Assembly (NCBI GenBank): GCA_029465975.1
Contig: CM055739.1
Location: 5,375,128 to 5,439,127 of the forward strand
Length of the DNA: 64,000 nt
Direction of reading: 5' to 3'
Origin: Dallia pectoralis
Lineage: Eukaryota > Chordata > Actinopteri > Esociformes > Umbridae
The notes below the pieces were generated by a model. That model saw only the letters and a list, made by a program, of their open reading frames with translations. It did not search any database and was not told the origin of the DNA. A program made the position numbers and the translations under genes. This document shows, piece by piece, positions 12,101 to 30,671 of this stretch (positions within the stretch are counted from its first letter, which is position 1; every line of letters begins with the position of its first letter).

Positions 12101-14027
12101 GTGATTATTGTGGACGGTGCATCGTTTTCCCGGGTATAGAATGACTTTGTTACGGACGTAGAGACACGTTCACACCGGTGCCTTATTTTCACGTTTAGCC
12201 TATTGAACAAGTGGTTAATATTGACTGTTGTTAATATTGTAACAGCCCTGTTGTCATTACCGTGGTGCATAAACTTCCTGTTGTTCAGCTTGTCACCGGA
12301 CAGTGTTGTTGGTACACAGACGTCGAGAGACGTTTGATCCTGTTAGTAGACATAGGTAATATTGCAAAACTTGCTTTTGTGTGTGTGTGCCTGTGTGACT
12401 ATGTGTGTGTTGTGTGTGTTTGTGTGTCATTAAATGAATAAAACTCATTTTAGCTCGATGCATTGTATTGTTGTGATTAAAATAACTAAATTAATCCAAT
12501 AAATGATTTGCTTGGGGCATTTCACCCACCTTATCTCTCATTGACTTTTCCTCCGTTCCACTTTCCAGTAGTTCCCATCTCCCCACACCGTGCTCCGTCT
12601 CCATCTCTCATGAGTGCATTTATTTCCCCCAAGTGGTTAGTGCCCGGGCATTTCCTGGGAAATCCGAGCATATTTCCCAATTCCCTAAATGTCTACCAAC
12701 CACACACACACACACACACACACACACAACCTAACGTACCCAGTGACTAATGCTCTTTGACCCTCGTTCAGGCCTTAATAGAAGGCAGGGCCCGGACGTT
12801 TAACAGCAATGGAGCGGTTGACAGAAAATGGCCACTAGTTCCCTTCATAGTGTGGGGTTTATACAAAAGGTTTCAGGGCCAGGGTTATATGTAGTGCACT
12901 ACATTGGGAAACAAAACAGCCATTTGAGAAGCACACAGGGTTTGTCAGAAGGAAGTGTTGCAGATCCTCTGAGAGTCACTTCCATCTTCTCCTTCAGTAT
13001 TCTCCACCCAGTACACAGTGTGCGGAGGTAATCCAGTACATCTAGTTATGAGGTCATTTAAATACATTTTATATTAGCTTCTTTGTAGACAAATGTTCAA
13101 ATCTTATTCACGTTTTTGGTCGTTGATACATTTTTGGGACGAGTAGTTGCTTAAATACAAACTGTTTTTTATTAGATTTTTTTAAGCAAACTATATTTTT
13201 GGTAGAAGCAAGCAAAGGTAGGCAATACCAAGTATTTAACAATAACAAGTGAAATGCTAGCAAACCGCTGGTATTCAGACAAGAACTCATGAGCTATCAG
13301 TTCTTGCAATTTGTTGTTTCTGACAGTAGGTTTAGAGATGTTTAGATGTTTTAAAGTATTTTGCATGTTATTCAATTCTTTTTCAAATCGTGTCCCATAA
13401 ACCACATATTATCTGTGTTGGTTCACTATAGTCTCTCTTTTTCCAAATTTAAATAATTGGTAAACATATTTTCCGCGGATTTCCCGACACTGCCACCACC
13501 CCATAACTCGTAATCATAGCATTTTCTGGATATACTTGAGTTCCTGTGGAACAATAGCAATTTCTGTATTAATTAGGGCATGTTCTTTCTCTGTCAGCAG
13601 TAAGTGGGGAAGGTGTCAAACACTGGCACGATAATACTTCCCTACACCGCTTTGATCAGATAGACAGGAGAGATCAGACTGCTGAGCTGAGTCTGTGCAA
13701 CGCACTAAAAATAAAACCCCCTCCCGGAATTCCCCCAAAAACGAATAACTACCACACGTTGAAATAAATACGTGGATGTGTGATCGATTAAGGTCGGACC
13801 GCGGCGCCAGTCACCTGTCACACACGTGCGGCTAATTATTGTCATCACACTTGTACACACGGCCGTGGAGGTGGTGTCAACAGGTCGTGTTTAAACCCCC
13901 GTCCTCGGAGCCACAACCGGGTGCCTGTGATGAATAATGATTGACTGGCCCTAGCCAGATCTGCGTCAGCCGGAGCCCGAGCTTTTGAACTGTGCCGCAG
14001 GCAATTACTTTGTTTTATACACGCGGG

Positions 14028-14072
14028 GGAGGCGGGGGCGAGGGGGGGGCGGGAGAGACGGGTGAAAAGCAC
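14028..14072 (+). other. Potential G-quadruplex motif
   Basis: Within about 40 bases there are four or more runs of three to eight Gs with loops of one to three bases (GGGGGAGGCGGGGGCG followed by AGGGGGGGGCGGGAG). This fits the standard G3+N1-7 pattern comfortably. It lies in a locally GC-rich block with many CpGs. Confidence 0.6.
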
Positions 14073-14091
14073 ACACGCCGCAAGTTAACAC

Positions 14092-14105
14092 TGCCATCTG
14101 CTGGC
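14092..14105 (-). promoter_or_regulatory. CTCF-like core motif
   Basis: On the minus strand the sequence reads CCAGCAGATGGCAG, matching the core CCASYAGRKGGC at every position. It lies 20 bp downstream of a G-quadruplex-prone stretch and has the same orientation as the site at 4808. Binding is inferred only. Confidence 0.35.
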
Positions 14106-15919
14106 GGAGGGACGAATGCAACGTCCGACTAGAGTGAAAGGGGGGGAAATGGTTAAAAGAAAATGGTCATGTGATATTAAAGCGGGGGGTCAGAACAGTG
14201 TCAGGGGTAGAGCCGGAGGCTTGTTCCCTCTTTGTCTTGCACTCATACATACTTACTGGCTGGGTTCTCTCCTGAAGAAAAAAGTTGGATCTGCTGAGGT
14301 TGTTTGGTGTGCGTGTGGGTGTGTGTGTGGGTGTGTGTGTCTGACAGGAGTATTCGGTCAGCCTTGGCGCAGCCTGTCAAACGGGGACAGAGAATAAACA
14401 CGTATGCAGCTGCCTCTCCAAGGGTTAACTCGGGCCGCGCTCGCTGTGTGTTTTTGTCCACGCAGACACATTTCTGTGTATATATTACCAGCTGGGCCCT
14501 ATACATCACTGACTGTAGGGACTTACAGTGGCTGGTATGGACAACCTTTTGCCTGTAGTGGCCCCACCTCCTCCGATGCATATTCCATTATACTCTTAAT
14601 AATAATAATAATGACAGTACAGTACGGTACTAGTGCAGTGGAAATTGAGAGGGATTTATGCCGAGCTAGTGTCAAAGCTATTCAAATTCCTACACAGACC
14701 GCCGTAATGGAAACGAATCCTTCCTGGATTTAAGGGGAAGTATGTGCTTTTGATGGAATAGGAAATTTGACATCACGGATTCGAAATCCTCATATCTACC
14801 CTCACCTCGCTGTTGCAGAAAAAGCCGGGGATTTGAGGCAGCTCAACGATATGTGGGATTTGCAAGCTCACAATATTGCCCAGTATAATCGACTTAGCAC
14901 TCCAATCAATAGCAAAGCCTCACTTTTTGTCAAATGGGAACAGTTGACGCCTTTAGTCATTCAGTCACTTTCAGAAATATTCAAGTTAATTCGCCAATGC
15001 AGGGTGAGGTTTCTAATTTCAAAATGTTTTGGTTCACGGAGTACATATTCTATTATGGGGCACCTTTTCCTCCTAATCGAACAGCTCAAGAAGAAGAAAA
15101 GAGACAAATGTGATAGGCTATTGGGGGAAAAGAAATAAGTTGCCGTTTTAAATGGTTTGACAAAAGCAATTCATTCCTTCAGGCGCAGGGCTTAATTATT
15201 TCCTGTCAGACAATCCGGTCAGGTTCTCTTCGGCCCTTTGTGTGAAAAGTGGGATGGAAGCAGAGTAGAAGGCAAGGTGGAGAGTGTAGACGCCGTAGGG
15301 AGGGGACAGAGGGCAATTGGAATGGCCTATCTTAGATGGTCTGGAGACCCTGAGAGACACTGAGAGACCCTGAGTTTGTGGGCCACTGCTGAGATAAGGG
15401 TTCCTGGACACACCTGTCAGTGAAGCTCGACTCAACTGGCACGATTGGCCGTTGAGTGTCTCCCTGGCGACCGCGCCTGCAGGATGTGACCGACAACGCC
15501 GACTGTCAAAAGACGAGCGTGCGTGAGCGGAGAGAAATGGGACCGGGCCCAGGTATGAAATGGGACCGCTGCTCGGTTCGGATGTTGCAGAGGAAAGACG
15601 GTTGTCTTGAAGATCCCACAGACTCATCCACGTTCCATAGACAAGGAAGTCTGGGTTACAGGAGGAATATTTTAAATATATAGTGAGAATTGCTAAGAAA
15701 AAGCATGTATAATTAATTAAATAATTAAATAAACATTGCTTGATCTTTTGCCCTTAGCAACATTTAAAAATCACAGCGTTGACGTTCAATACAAGATGGA
15801 CCTTTTTAATGTGAACACATGAGAAGCAATTTGACGATTTGGAAGTCAGAACTGAACATTGCTTATACTACGGTCTGGCTATAGTGTCTTGTTTGTTTCT
15901 GCGTGCTAATTTGTCCACT

Positions 15920-16279
15920 GAGAACTCACTCTCGTTAAGTGTGGAACGCGAGAACTCACTCTCATTAAGTCTGGAACGCGAGAACTCACTCTCATTAAGT
16001 CTGGAACGCGAGAACTCACTATCATTAAGTGTGGAACGCGAGAACTCACTCTCATTAAGTGTGTAACGCAAGAACTCACTCTCATTAAGTCTGGAACGCG
16101 AGAACTCACTCTCATTAAGTGTGTAACGCAAGAACTCACTCTCATTAAGTGTGTAACGCAAGAACTCACTCTCATTAAGTCTGGAACGCAAGAACTCACT
16201 CTCATTAAGTCTGGAACGCGAGAACTCACTCTCATTAAGTCTGGAACGCGAGAACTCACTCTCATTAAGTGTGTAACGC
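15920..16279. repeat. 30-bp minisatellite, exactly 12 copies
   Basis: Unit GAGAACTCACTCTCATTAAG followed by TCTGGAACGC, 30 bp, 12 complete copies with no length variation. Copies differ by CTGG/GTGG/GTGT and CGCG/CGCA variants. Some copies carry TTAAGTG, an NKX2-type core, but only in the GTG variants. Open frames of 75-162 codons across it are repeat artefacts. Confidence 0.97.
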
Positions 16280-18570
16280 GATTCTCATGGTTCCTTATCA
16301 CAAAGGAAGAACCATCCCAGTGGCCCGGCTCTTCAGAACCACTCCATTCATGGGGCCAGACTCTCTCCATAATATATAAATACCGCACGTGCATATTTCA
16401 GAGAGCCCCTGACTCGTCTGGTGAGATTAATAAATCCAAGGAAAATAAGAACGAGACAAATGGAGGCTGGAGCGTGTGAAATATTAATGCTCAATATGTC
16501 CAACGCCCTCCCTGGCGTCCCGTTTTCACCCGTTCACTCCAGCTTTTTTCGTTGTGGAAAGGAGCAATCGCATGTGCTGTGAAATCGGCCCCAGGCTCCT
16601 CGATGCCTGTTAGACGGTAATTTAGTCACTGAGGTACATTAAAGTCTTTTAATTGCTTTTTGTCAGGGGCAAACTAAAGGGACATGGGGTATTTTCAGCG
16701 CAAGGTTAGTTGTTTTGGGGTTTTTTACATAAAGGTTCCTTTCACCTTTCTCCTATTGTCCCTGGTGCCCACTGTGTTGGTGGCAATAAACAGCATGAAA
16801 TGTTTAGGAAAAAAAAGAATAACACTTAGGGGGTTTCCGGTACGTTCTTTTATAACAGGACACAATGGAAATAACCAGTCTAAGAAGCGCAGTTGTTTAT
16901 AAGTTGCAGTGAAAGACTTCATAATTACAGTTTCCCATGATGCACTACAGGAATCGTTTACAATGTCATTCCATTAAATGGAGTTTAGGGATTTTAGTCA
17001 AATCTCTGTAGAGATGTTATGTCACTATTGATAATGAAGAAAATAACATCCGATATTTTGTTGTTGAATTTATTTAACTAATACTTTTTTGCAGCGGCTA
17101 AAAGTCTGACATTGAGACAATCCACTGTATTTGCGGTAACCAATCGATAACCAACTAAATCCAACAAATGAAATAATCTATCGCTACCTGTTAAACGACA
17201 AGTCTCACAAGGATGCTAACATGAGGGCAAAAGTGTCCGTAACGCCAAGGAGAACAAAGGAAAGGAAATGAGGACAGGTTCCTCTACAGTAGGAGAGTTG
17301 TTGACCAGACTAGAATTTGATCTATAATTAAACGCTTGTTGTGACAACTATATGTCCAGACTTTTCTAAAACCTGTACCATTGTGTTGACTGCAATGAGA
17401 AGGTAAGAGAGAAGGTGCCAGAAAGTTCTAGGCTTCTGCAGAATATGCTAACAGAGTATTCCCTGCTGAGCTAGGCCCTGGAGTTTGGCTCCAAACAAAG
17501 CAAAAACGCTGGAGGAAAATAATAATCGCCAAGAAAATAACATGAGTGCAACACATTTTGAACTTCATATTCCTTTAAAATGTAACAATTTGTGTGTGTT
17601 CTTAGATTAGCGACATGGTATGTTCAGAATTGTTCAAAAACAAAATTACTATGAAAATATTAGTATACGGGGAAAAAAACTCTTGTTTTGTTTTCCTGTT
17701 TTTGGAAATTCACCGGGCTTACTTCAAAGCCTCTTTCTACATTCATTAGATTACGTTTCCTTAGTTCCCATTGTCCATACAGCTAGCAATTCAGACCATT
17801 TGAGCCTTTTTTAATACCAATCCCTCTACATTTTGTTTAAAAAACGGCCTGTTAGTTCAAGGTTATGCCTGTAATAATTAAAGTATTTTGTTCATTTGTT
17901 TGTAATGGCATGTCTAGGTCACAGCTGCTATGATACTCAATCCTTTGTGTAATTGCTCTGCAATCAAAGAACTAGGTCCCAGTGAGAGGGAAAGACTTTT
18001 GATAAGAGTTGTCTGTCTGGCGATATAATCAAAAGTCCCATTGAACAAGCCGCTCCACTGCTGCTTTCAACTTTCCCTCATTGTCAGTCACAGAGCTGAA
18101 CCCAAAGGCTTCCACACTATCTGTATCGGCCCTCAAGCTGGAAGAAGATAGGAAGACTTCAAACACACGGACACAGTTAGCACACACACACACGTACACA
18201 CGCGCACCAAAACTGGGTCAAAACTCGTGAAAATAAAAAAGGAAAACTAGACTCTGTCTTAGATCGCTATTTTAAGAAGAGTTTTTCTCTTCTTCCTCAC
18301 AAGCTTTTTTTCATGTCCGTTTGAGTATTTCTGTATTCCCGGTTTGAGAATGGAGACGGTGATATTTGAACCATTGGAGTGTAGGTAAGGGATGTTTCCT
18401 AAAATTCACCATTAATTGTTTGTTTGGATCTTGTTCTCTGACCTTTAATGACTCCCTGTGCAGGATATTATGCTAGATTGACTCCAGGCCTGACCAACTC
18501 TTCATCTGGGTCCGGTGCAGTTTTTTTTTCCAACTGGTGTTGATTATGTTCTTAAGAGAATCTTAGACGG
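16280..18570. other. Unique non-coding DNA
   Basis: No gene recognised. 16430-16640 is a non-repetitive, moderately GC-balanced block with homeodomain-like ATTAAT cores and could be a conserved element, but this cannot be judged without alignment. A short CA-rich stretch is at about 18181-18200. Confidence 0.4.
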
Positions 18571-19036
18571 GCTCGTTCATTGAATCACACAGGGACATTT
18601 AGGGGCTCGTTCATTGAATCACACAGGGACATTTAGGGGCTCGTTCATTGAATCACACAGGGACATTTAGGGGCTCGTTCATTGAATCACACAGGGACAT
18701 TTAGGGGCTCGTTCATTGAATCACACAGGGACATTTAGGGGCTCGTTCATTGAATCACACAGGGACATTTAGGGGCTCGTTCATTGAATCACACAGGGAC
18801 ATTTAGAGGCTCGTTCATTGAATCACACAGGGACATTTAGAGGCTCGTTCATTGAATCACACCGGGACATTTAGAGGCTCGTTCATTGAATCACACCGGG
18901 ACATTTAGGGGCTCGTTCATTGAATCACACAGGGACATTTAGAGGCTCGTTCATTAAATCACACAGGGACATTTAGAGGCTCGTTCATTGAATCACACAG
19001 GGACATTTAGGGGCTCGTTCATTGAAACACACTGGG
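18571..19036. repeat. 34-bp minisatellite, about 13.6 copies
   Basis: Unit of 34 bp beginning CTCGTTCATTGAATCACACA and ending GGGACATTTAGGGG. Copies are nearly identical; the main variants are AGAGG for AGGGG and ACCGGG for ACAGGG, which cluster in neighbouring copies in the right half. The last copy is truncated and altered (TTGAAACACACTGGGG). Confidence 0.97.
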
Positions 19037-19420
19037 GTCACACATTTCACAAACATCTTTTTGCAGGGCTAACGGGAACCTTTTAGCAGAATTTAAAATT
19101 CGAATGACAATTTTCCAAATTGTGGTGTTGATTTTGACATGCTGGCCGTAATTAATTCTACAACAACATTTCTACGTGTTCGTCGAGTTCAGAGGCAATC
19201 AAAATCAGTTTATGAGGCAGACAACACAATGAAACAACTTGTTGAGAGGTCAAACTGATCCTGTGGTGCAGGAATGAATCCAACTGAGTGATTACTGAAT
19301 GTTGACATTGACAGACACGGCTTCTGTTCAAAGCAATTAGCCCTTTTATACTTTTCTCCGTTATTATCGCTGCAGACTCTGTAGAACGTGGATGACAATG
19401 GCCATGTTGCCGCCGAGATA

Positions 19421-19800
19421 CAGAGGTGTAACCCATGTCGATCGGAGGAACAGAGGTGTAGAGGTGTAACCCATGACGATCGGAGGAACAGAGGTGTAGA
19501 GGTGTAACCCATGACGATCGGAGGAACAGAGGTGTAGAGGTGTAACCCATGACGATCGGAGGAACAGAGGTGTAGAGGTGTAACCCATGACGATCAGAGG
19601 AACAGAGGTGTAACCCATGACGATCGGAGGAACAGTGGTGTAACCCATGACGATCGGAGGAACAGAGGTGTAGAGGTGTAACCCATGACGATCGGAGGAA
19701 CAGAGGTGTAGAGGTGTAACCCATGACGATCAGAGGAACAGAGGTGTAACCCATGACGATCGGAGGAACAGAGGTGTAATGCATGACGACCCGAGGAACA
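19421..19800. repeat. 38/30-bp alternating minisatellite
   Basis: The unit contains GTAACCCATGACGATCGGAG and comes in two lengths: 38 bp when AGAGGTGT is doubled and 30 bp when it is single. About ten copies are present. The order is mainly long copies, with short copies at 19605-19650 and at the ends, and CAGAGG replacing CGGAGG in some. Confidence 0.95.
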
Positions 19801-20107
19801 GACCCCGGACTCCACCCCGGCCTCCACCCGGCCTCCACTTGGGCCTCCACCCGGCCTCCACTTGGGCCTCCACCTGGGCCTTCACCCCGCCACCACCTGG
19901 CCATCCACCCCGCCCTCCACCCCGGCCTCTACCTGGGCCTTCACCCCGCCACCACCCCGCCCTCCACCCCGGCCTCCACCCCAGACTCCACCCCGCCCTC
20001 CACCCCGGCTTCCTCCACCCCAGACTCCACCCCGCCCTCCACCCCGGCTTCCTCCACCCCAGACTCCACCCCGGCCTTCACCCCAGACTCCACCCCGGCC
20101 TCCATCT
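19801..20107. repeat. C-rich imperfect repeat tract
   Basis: A 300-bp stretch built of imperfect CCTCCACCCCGG and CTCCACCTGGGCC units of about 12 bp. The plus strand is strongly C-rich, so the minus strand carries repeated GGGG runs. A subrepeat of about 42 bp (CTTCCTCCACCCCAGACTCC) occurs at 20005-20085. The Pro-rich or Val/Glu/Gly-rich open frames here are artefacts. Confidence 0.9.
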
Positions 20108-20160
20108 GTTGGTGCTCTTCCCTTCTGCGGGGTGGCTGTGTACTTAGCTCATTGCCATAG

Positions 20161-20448
20161 GTATCGTTCAGCGTATCGTTCAGCGTATAGTTCAGCGTAT
20201 CGTTCAGCGTATAGTTCAGCGTATCGTTCAGCGTATAGTTCAGCGTATCGTTCAGCGTATCGTTCAGCGTATCGTTCAGCGTATCGTTCAGCGTATCGTC
20301 CAGCGTATCGTCCAGCGTATCGTCCAGCGTATCGTTCAGCGTATCGTTCAGCGTATCGTTCAGCGTATCGTTCAGCGTATCGTTCAGCGTATCGTCCAGC
20401 GTATCGTTCAGCGTATCGTCCAGCGTATCGTTCAGCGTATCGTTCAGC
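20161..20448. repeat. 12-bp minisatellite, exactly 24 copies
   Basis: The unit GTATCGTTCAGC is repeated 24 times with no length change; variants are GTATAGTTCAGC (left end only) and GTATCGTCCAGC (middle and right). Each standard copy has one internal CpG and a second at the junction with the next copy, so the array is a dense CpG cluster without being GC-rich. Confidence 0.97.
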
Positions 20449-27588
<7,140 letters not shown>

Positions 27589-27596
27589 ATCTAGAT

Positions 27597-27761
27597 CAGT
27601 GGTTCCCAACCTGGGGTACTAGGCTCCCTGGGGGTACATGGCCTCTCCGCAGGGGGTAGAAACTTACTAGGGGAATTAACATGTGGGGGTACTACAGGGG
27701 TACTCAGAGCAGAGCGAATTTCTGTTGGTGGTAGAGTAACTGAAAAGGTAGGGAACCACTG
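27597..27761. mobile_element. Complete hAT-type MITE with 8-bp target duplication
   Basis: The 165-bp element starts CAGTGGTTCCCAACCTGGGG and ends GGTAGGGAACCACTG, giving terminal inverted repeats of about 15 bp with one mismatch. It is flanked by ATCTAGAT (27589-27596) and ATCTAGAA (27762-27769), an 8-bp target duplication with one mismatch that fits the nTCTAGAn preference of hAT transposases. No coding sequence is inside, so it depended on transposase supplied elsewhere. Confidence 0.88.
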
Positions 27762-27769
27762 ATCTAGAA

Positions 27770-28850
27770 GAACAAGACTTCTGATCAGATGTTGTTTTAT
27801 AGTGTAAACTGGTGGAAATGCCAATTCTCTGATGTCACCTTCTGACCTGAGATGTTTTTCGGACAGTCACTACCTGGGTCTACTGAGGTCTTGATATTAT
27901 GTCTCACTCAATGGGTGTTAGAGCGGAAGGAGCCGAGGCCTGGAGAGCCTAGTTCTGAGATTTGTCCAGTGCCCAAGTACGAGCTGAACGGAAATCTGTT
28001 GTTGTTAAGCAACTATAAAGTGTAATCTCACACGGGCACCTAACACAATCTGTTATCACTAGCAACAGCAGTTGCTCTACAAGGGCTGTCATCTTTGTTA
28101 CCAGTTAAACAACATTGTTAGCGTGAGTCGCTAGTTGCTAGTGAGAAAAGAAAACTTTATTTCCATTTTATTTAAACGATATAAAAAATACAAATATTCT
28201 CACAACAATTGTTAACTTCTAAGTTGCCTCGCGTTTGCTTGTATTTATGTATAACTATTGGCCTCATAGTGACCTAAGGAAGGAAGTGAAATGAACCAGC
28301 AACACAATGTGAACAAATACAAAAATGGCGTACGTTGACAGTATGATAAATGTGACATGCCACTTCTTGTGCAAACAAGAAACTACAGACAAGCCTAATT
28401 GTACCACATGGACACATACATGCAGGGTGTCACTAGGAGACACAGTGTGCCAATTTGCCATCGCCCACATTCGCAGCACTGAAAGATACAGACGACCAAT
28501 ATGTAGGAAACAAAACACAGAACAAGACGTAAGCCGAGCCGACAAAGCAGAGATCACATTCTAACTTCATGCACTTAACTAAAACGGTGTAGAGAGTGAC
28601 TGTAAGCTACTGCTTTGGGAATGCATCCAAAGTAATTGCCTGTCACCCCTCTGGCCAAGATCTTTTCAATACATGACTGTATATCTATGTGTTTTCCTAG
28701 TAAAAGCATTTCATTGTGGTAAGGGTATTCACAAATAAATTCCTGTGTATTTCATGGATGGCATATATATATAAATAACATTTCAAGTGCTGATGAGACT
28801 TTCCTGGACAGGCCTGTGAGCCTTAAACTTAAAAAATAGAGATGTGGTGG
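27770..28850. other. Unique non-coding DNA
   Basis: Nothing recognised. Overlapping open frames of 79-97 codons on opposite strands at 28264-28564 are without family features. Confidence 0.4.
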
Positions 28851-28854
28851 ATTA

Positions 28855-29260
28855 AAATTGAGTAGGATCTCTGCAGTTCTGGGACAGGGTTGGGCCCCTT
28901 GTTGACTTATGGGAGAAACCATTACATTTGAATGCTATCCCAGGCAAAGAAATATTGCCACCCCAAAAATTATTGGCACCCCTGCATGTACCCCCTAGTG
29001 CATCTTGCGTTTGCCAAGAGTCATCGCCTGTGTAGTCTGATGAGGTGGAAGAAGCCATAGGAAGGGATTTGAGACATTCTTCCATAGAGAAACTCTCCAC
29101 AGTGCTTGGTCCTAGCTTGCAAAAAACACAGGTGTTGCAATGGGATTTAGGTCAAAGGACTGTGATAGCCACTGCAGAAGCTTTGTTCTACGGTCAGCGA
29201 AATTTTTTTACGTGGGTTTGAAGATGTGGTGGCGAAAGCATCATGCTATGGGGATGCTTC
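28855..29260 (-). mobile_element. Tc1-like transposon relic, rearranged
   Basis: The left part has ATTGGCACCCCTGCATG and the phrase GGGATTTAGGTCAAAGGACT followed by GTGATAGCCACTGCAGAA. This resembles the inverse-strand coding region of a fish Tc1-like transposase (where the SPDLNPIE region reads as GG-TT-AGGTC on the other strand). At 29229-29262 the plus strand reads GGCGAAAGCATCATGCTATG followed by GGGATGCTT, which resembles the GGSIMLWGCF block in the opposite orientation. The two halves therefore appear to be inverted relative to each other or from two insertions. There is no intact frame. Confidence 0.5.
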
Positions 29261-29558
29261 TTAGCTGCTGATTTGTAGCGAAGTCAGCATTGGATCTACT
29301 CTGTGGTGGCTCGTCCTCAGGGTCCAAAAGCCCACAAATATGCTCCATTTGGTATGCGCTCATACAACGGTCAAAAGATTTTAATGCCTCGGCCTTGAAA
29401 TGTGTCTGCACAGTAACTTGAAATAGCATATGAACGTAGCGGACAAAGTTATCTCCATCAACACATTCCGTTGGCATACTTTTTTGCACTCCTGAGACCC
29501 AAACAGTAAAAGTGGATTTTTTTATATCACGCTGCTGCCAAAGTGATATGTACACCAT
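29241..29558 (-). other. Unassigned 105-codon open frame
   Basis: An ATG-started minus-strand frame with a balanced, protein-like composition in its middle part (for example FVRYVHMLFQVTVQTHFKAE and QMEHICGLLDPEDEPPQS). It starts near an AG that could be a splice acceptor (CACTTTGGCAG) and stops beside the Tc1-type relic. I do not recognise the family. It could be a fragment of a transposon-encoded protein, an old retrocopy, or chance. It is flagged, not called as a gene. Confidence 0.2.
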
Positions 29559-29559
29559 T

Positions 29560-30371
29560 AAATCAGGTAATTATAAGGAAATTACGGCATGTTTATTTCA
29601 TGAAAAAACCCACTTGATTTATTAGGTATTTTAGGGGAAATTAGGCACACTCTGTGCTCATTGTGCTCGTAGGGACTCAAATCAATTAAGGTGATGGATA
29701 TGATTGCTTTTGCTTGGAATGTTCTAGGTGAAAAGGACGTTTGTGGTGACTCGTCCAATTTGGTGCAAAATTCTTTTGAATATGTGCACAAGTTCAGACA
29801 GATACATAGTTATATCGGGAACAGGCCAAACCACTTGTGTAATCAATACATGACGCAAATGCTGGTCTCTTTTACTACAGAGCGCAAAACCATTTCAAGA
29901 TTCGACTTTGGGCTGGATGGGTTTTAAGCAGGTAAATCATTTTTTTGCAACAGAAATGCAACTGTGGATTTAATTGAAAGCTTGCAGTTCTTGTTTCATC
30001 AACAGCCATTCATTTAACCCCATATGGTTGACTTATAGAGGTAATTGTCTGATCTTGGCAGGGTGGCAGCTCTGTAAAGCAGCTCTGTAAAGCCAAACAC
30101 CAGTCATGTCATGTTTAGCTTTTGCCTGAAAGCCATAACCTCTGCACCCACCGTTTCCGTTGCACCCCGCTTCTTCCTTTGTGTGTAGAGATTGGAAACG
30201 GGGTGGGACAGGCAGCTGTTGCTTGATAGTTTCAGCAGGCAGGATTTGAAGTATGGATATAGGGTTATTTTAGAATGGCTGGGGCCCAGCGGTGAAGGCA
30301 GGAAACAGGGGGTAGTCGGGGGCCACAGCCCCTGTTTATTCTCTAGAAAGGAGATGCGAGGTGAAGTGTTG
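29560..30371. other. Unique non-coding DNA
   Basis: Nothing recognised apart from ordinary AT-rich unique sequence; the final 100 bases become G-rich and lead into the next repeat. Confidence 0.4.
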
Positions 30372-30671
30372 GTGTAAGGGGAGGGGGTTGGTGTAAGGGA
30401 GGGGGTGGTGTAAGGGAGGGGGGTGGTGTAAGGGAGGGGGTGGTGTAAGGGAGGGGGTTGGTGTAGGGGAGGGGGTTGGTGTATGGGAGGGGGTGGTGTA
30501 AGGGAGGGGGTGGTGTAAGGGGGGGGGTTGGTGTAAGGGAAGGGGGTTGGTGTAGGGGAGGGGGTTGTTGTAAGGGAGGGGGTTGGTGTATGGGGGGGGG
30601 TTGGTGTATGGGAGGGGGTTGGTGTGAGAGAGGGGGTGGTTTAAGGGGGTTGGTGTAAGGGGGGGGTTGGC
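30372..30671 (+). repeat. G-rich 15-18-bp repeat array
   Basis: About 18 imperfect copies of a unit such as GGAGGGGGTTGGTGTAAG. Every copy carries one or two runs of three to nine Gs, separated by about 9-12 bases, so the plus strand could form several G-quadruplexes with one long loop. The region lies about 2 kb upstream of the proposed sprouty2 promoter. The Pro-rich minus-strand frame is an artefact. Confidence 0.92.

Larger units (their letters stand above)
12101..15919. other. Unique non-coding DNA with microsatellites and a G-rich stretch
   Basis: Contains a (CA)n run at about 12703-12728, a GT-rich stretch at 14304-14341, AATAAT repeats near 14600, and a very GC-rich, G-run-bearing part at 13800-14110 (listed separately). 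Open frames of 123 codons (14767-15138, plus) and 143 codons (15196-15627, minus) have no recognisable family and were not called as genes. Confidence 0.4.

Noticed and set aside
14767..15627. 123-codon plus and 143-codon minus frames
   Set aside because: No family features and no conserved motifs; likely chance.
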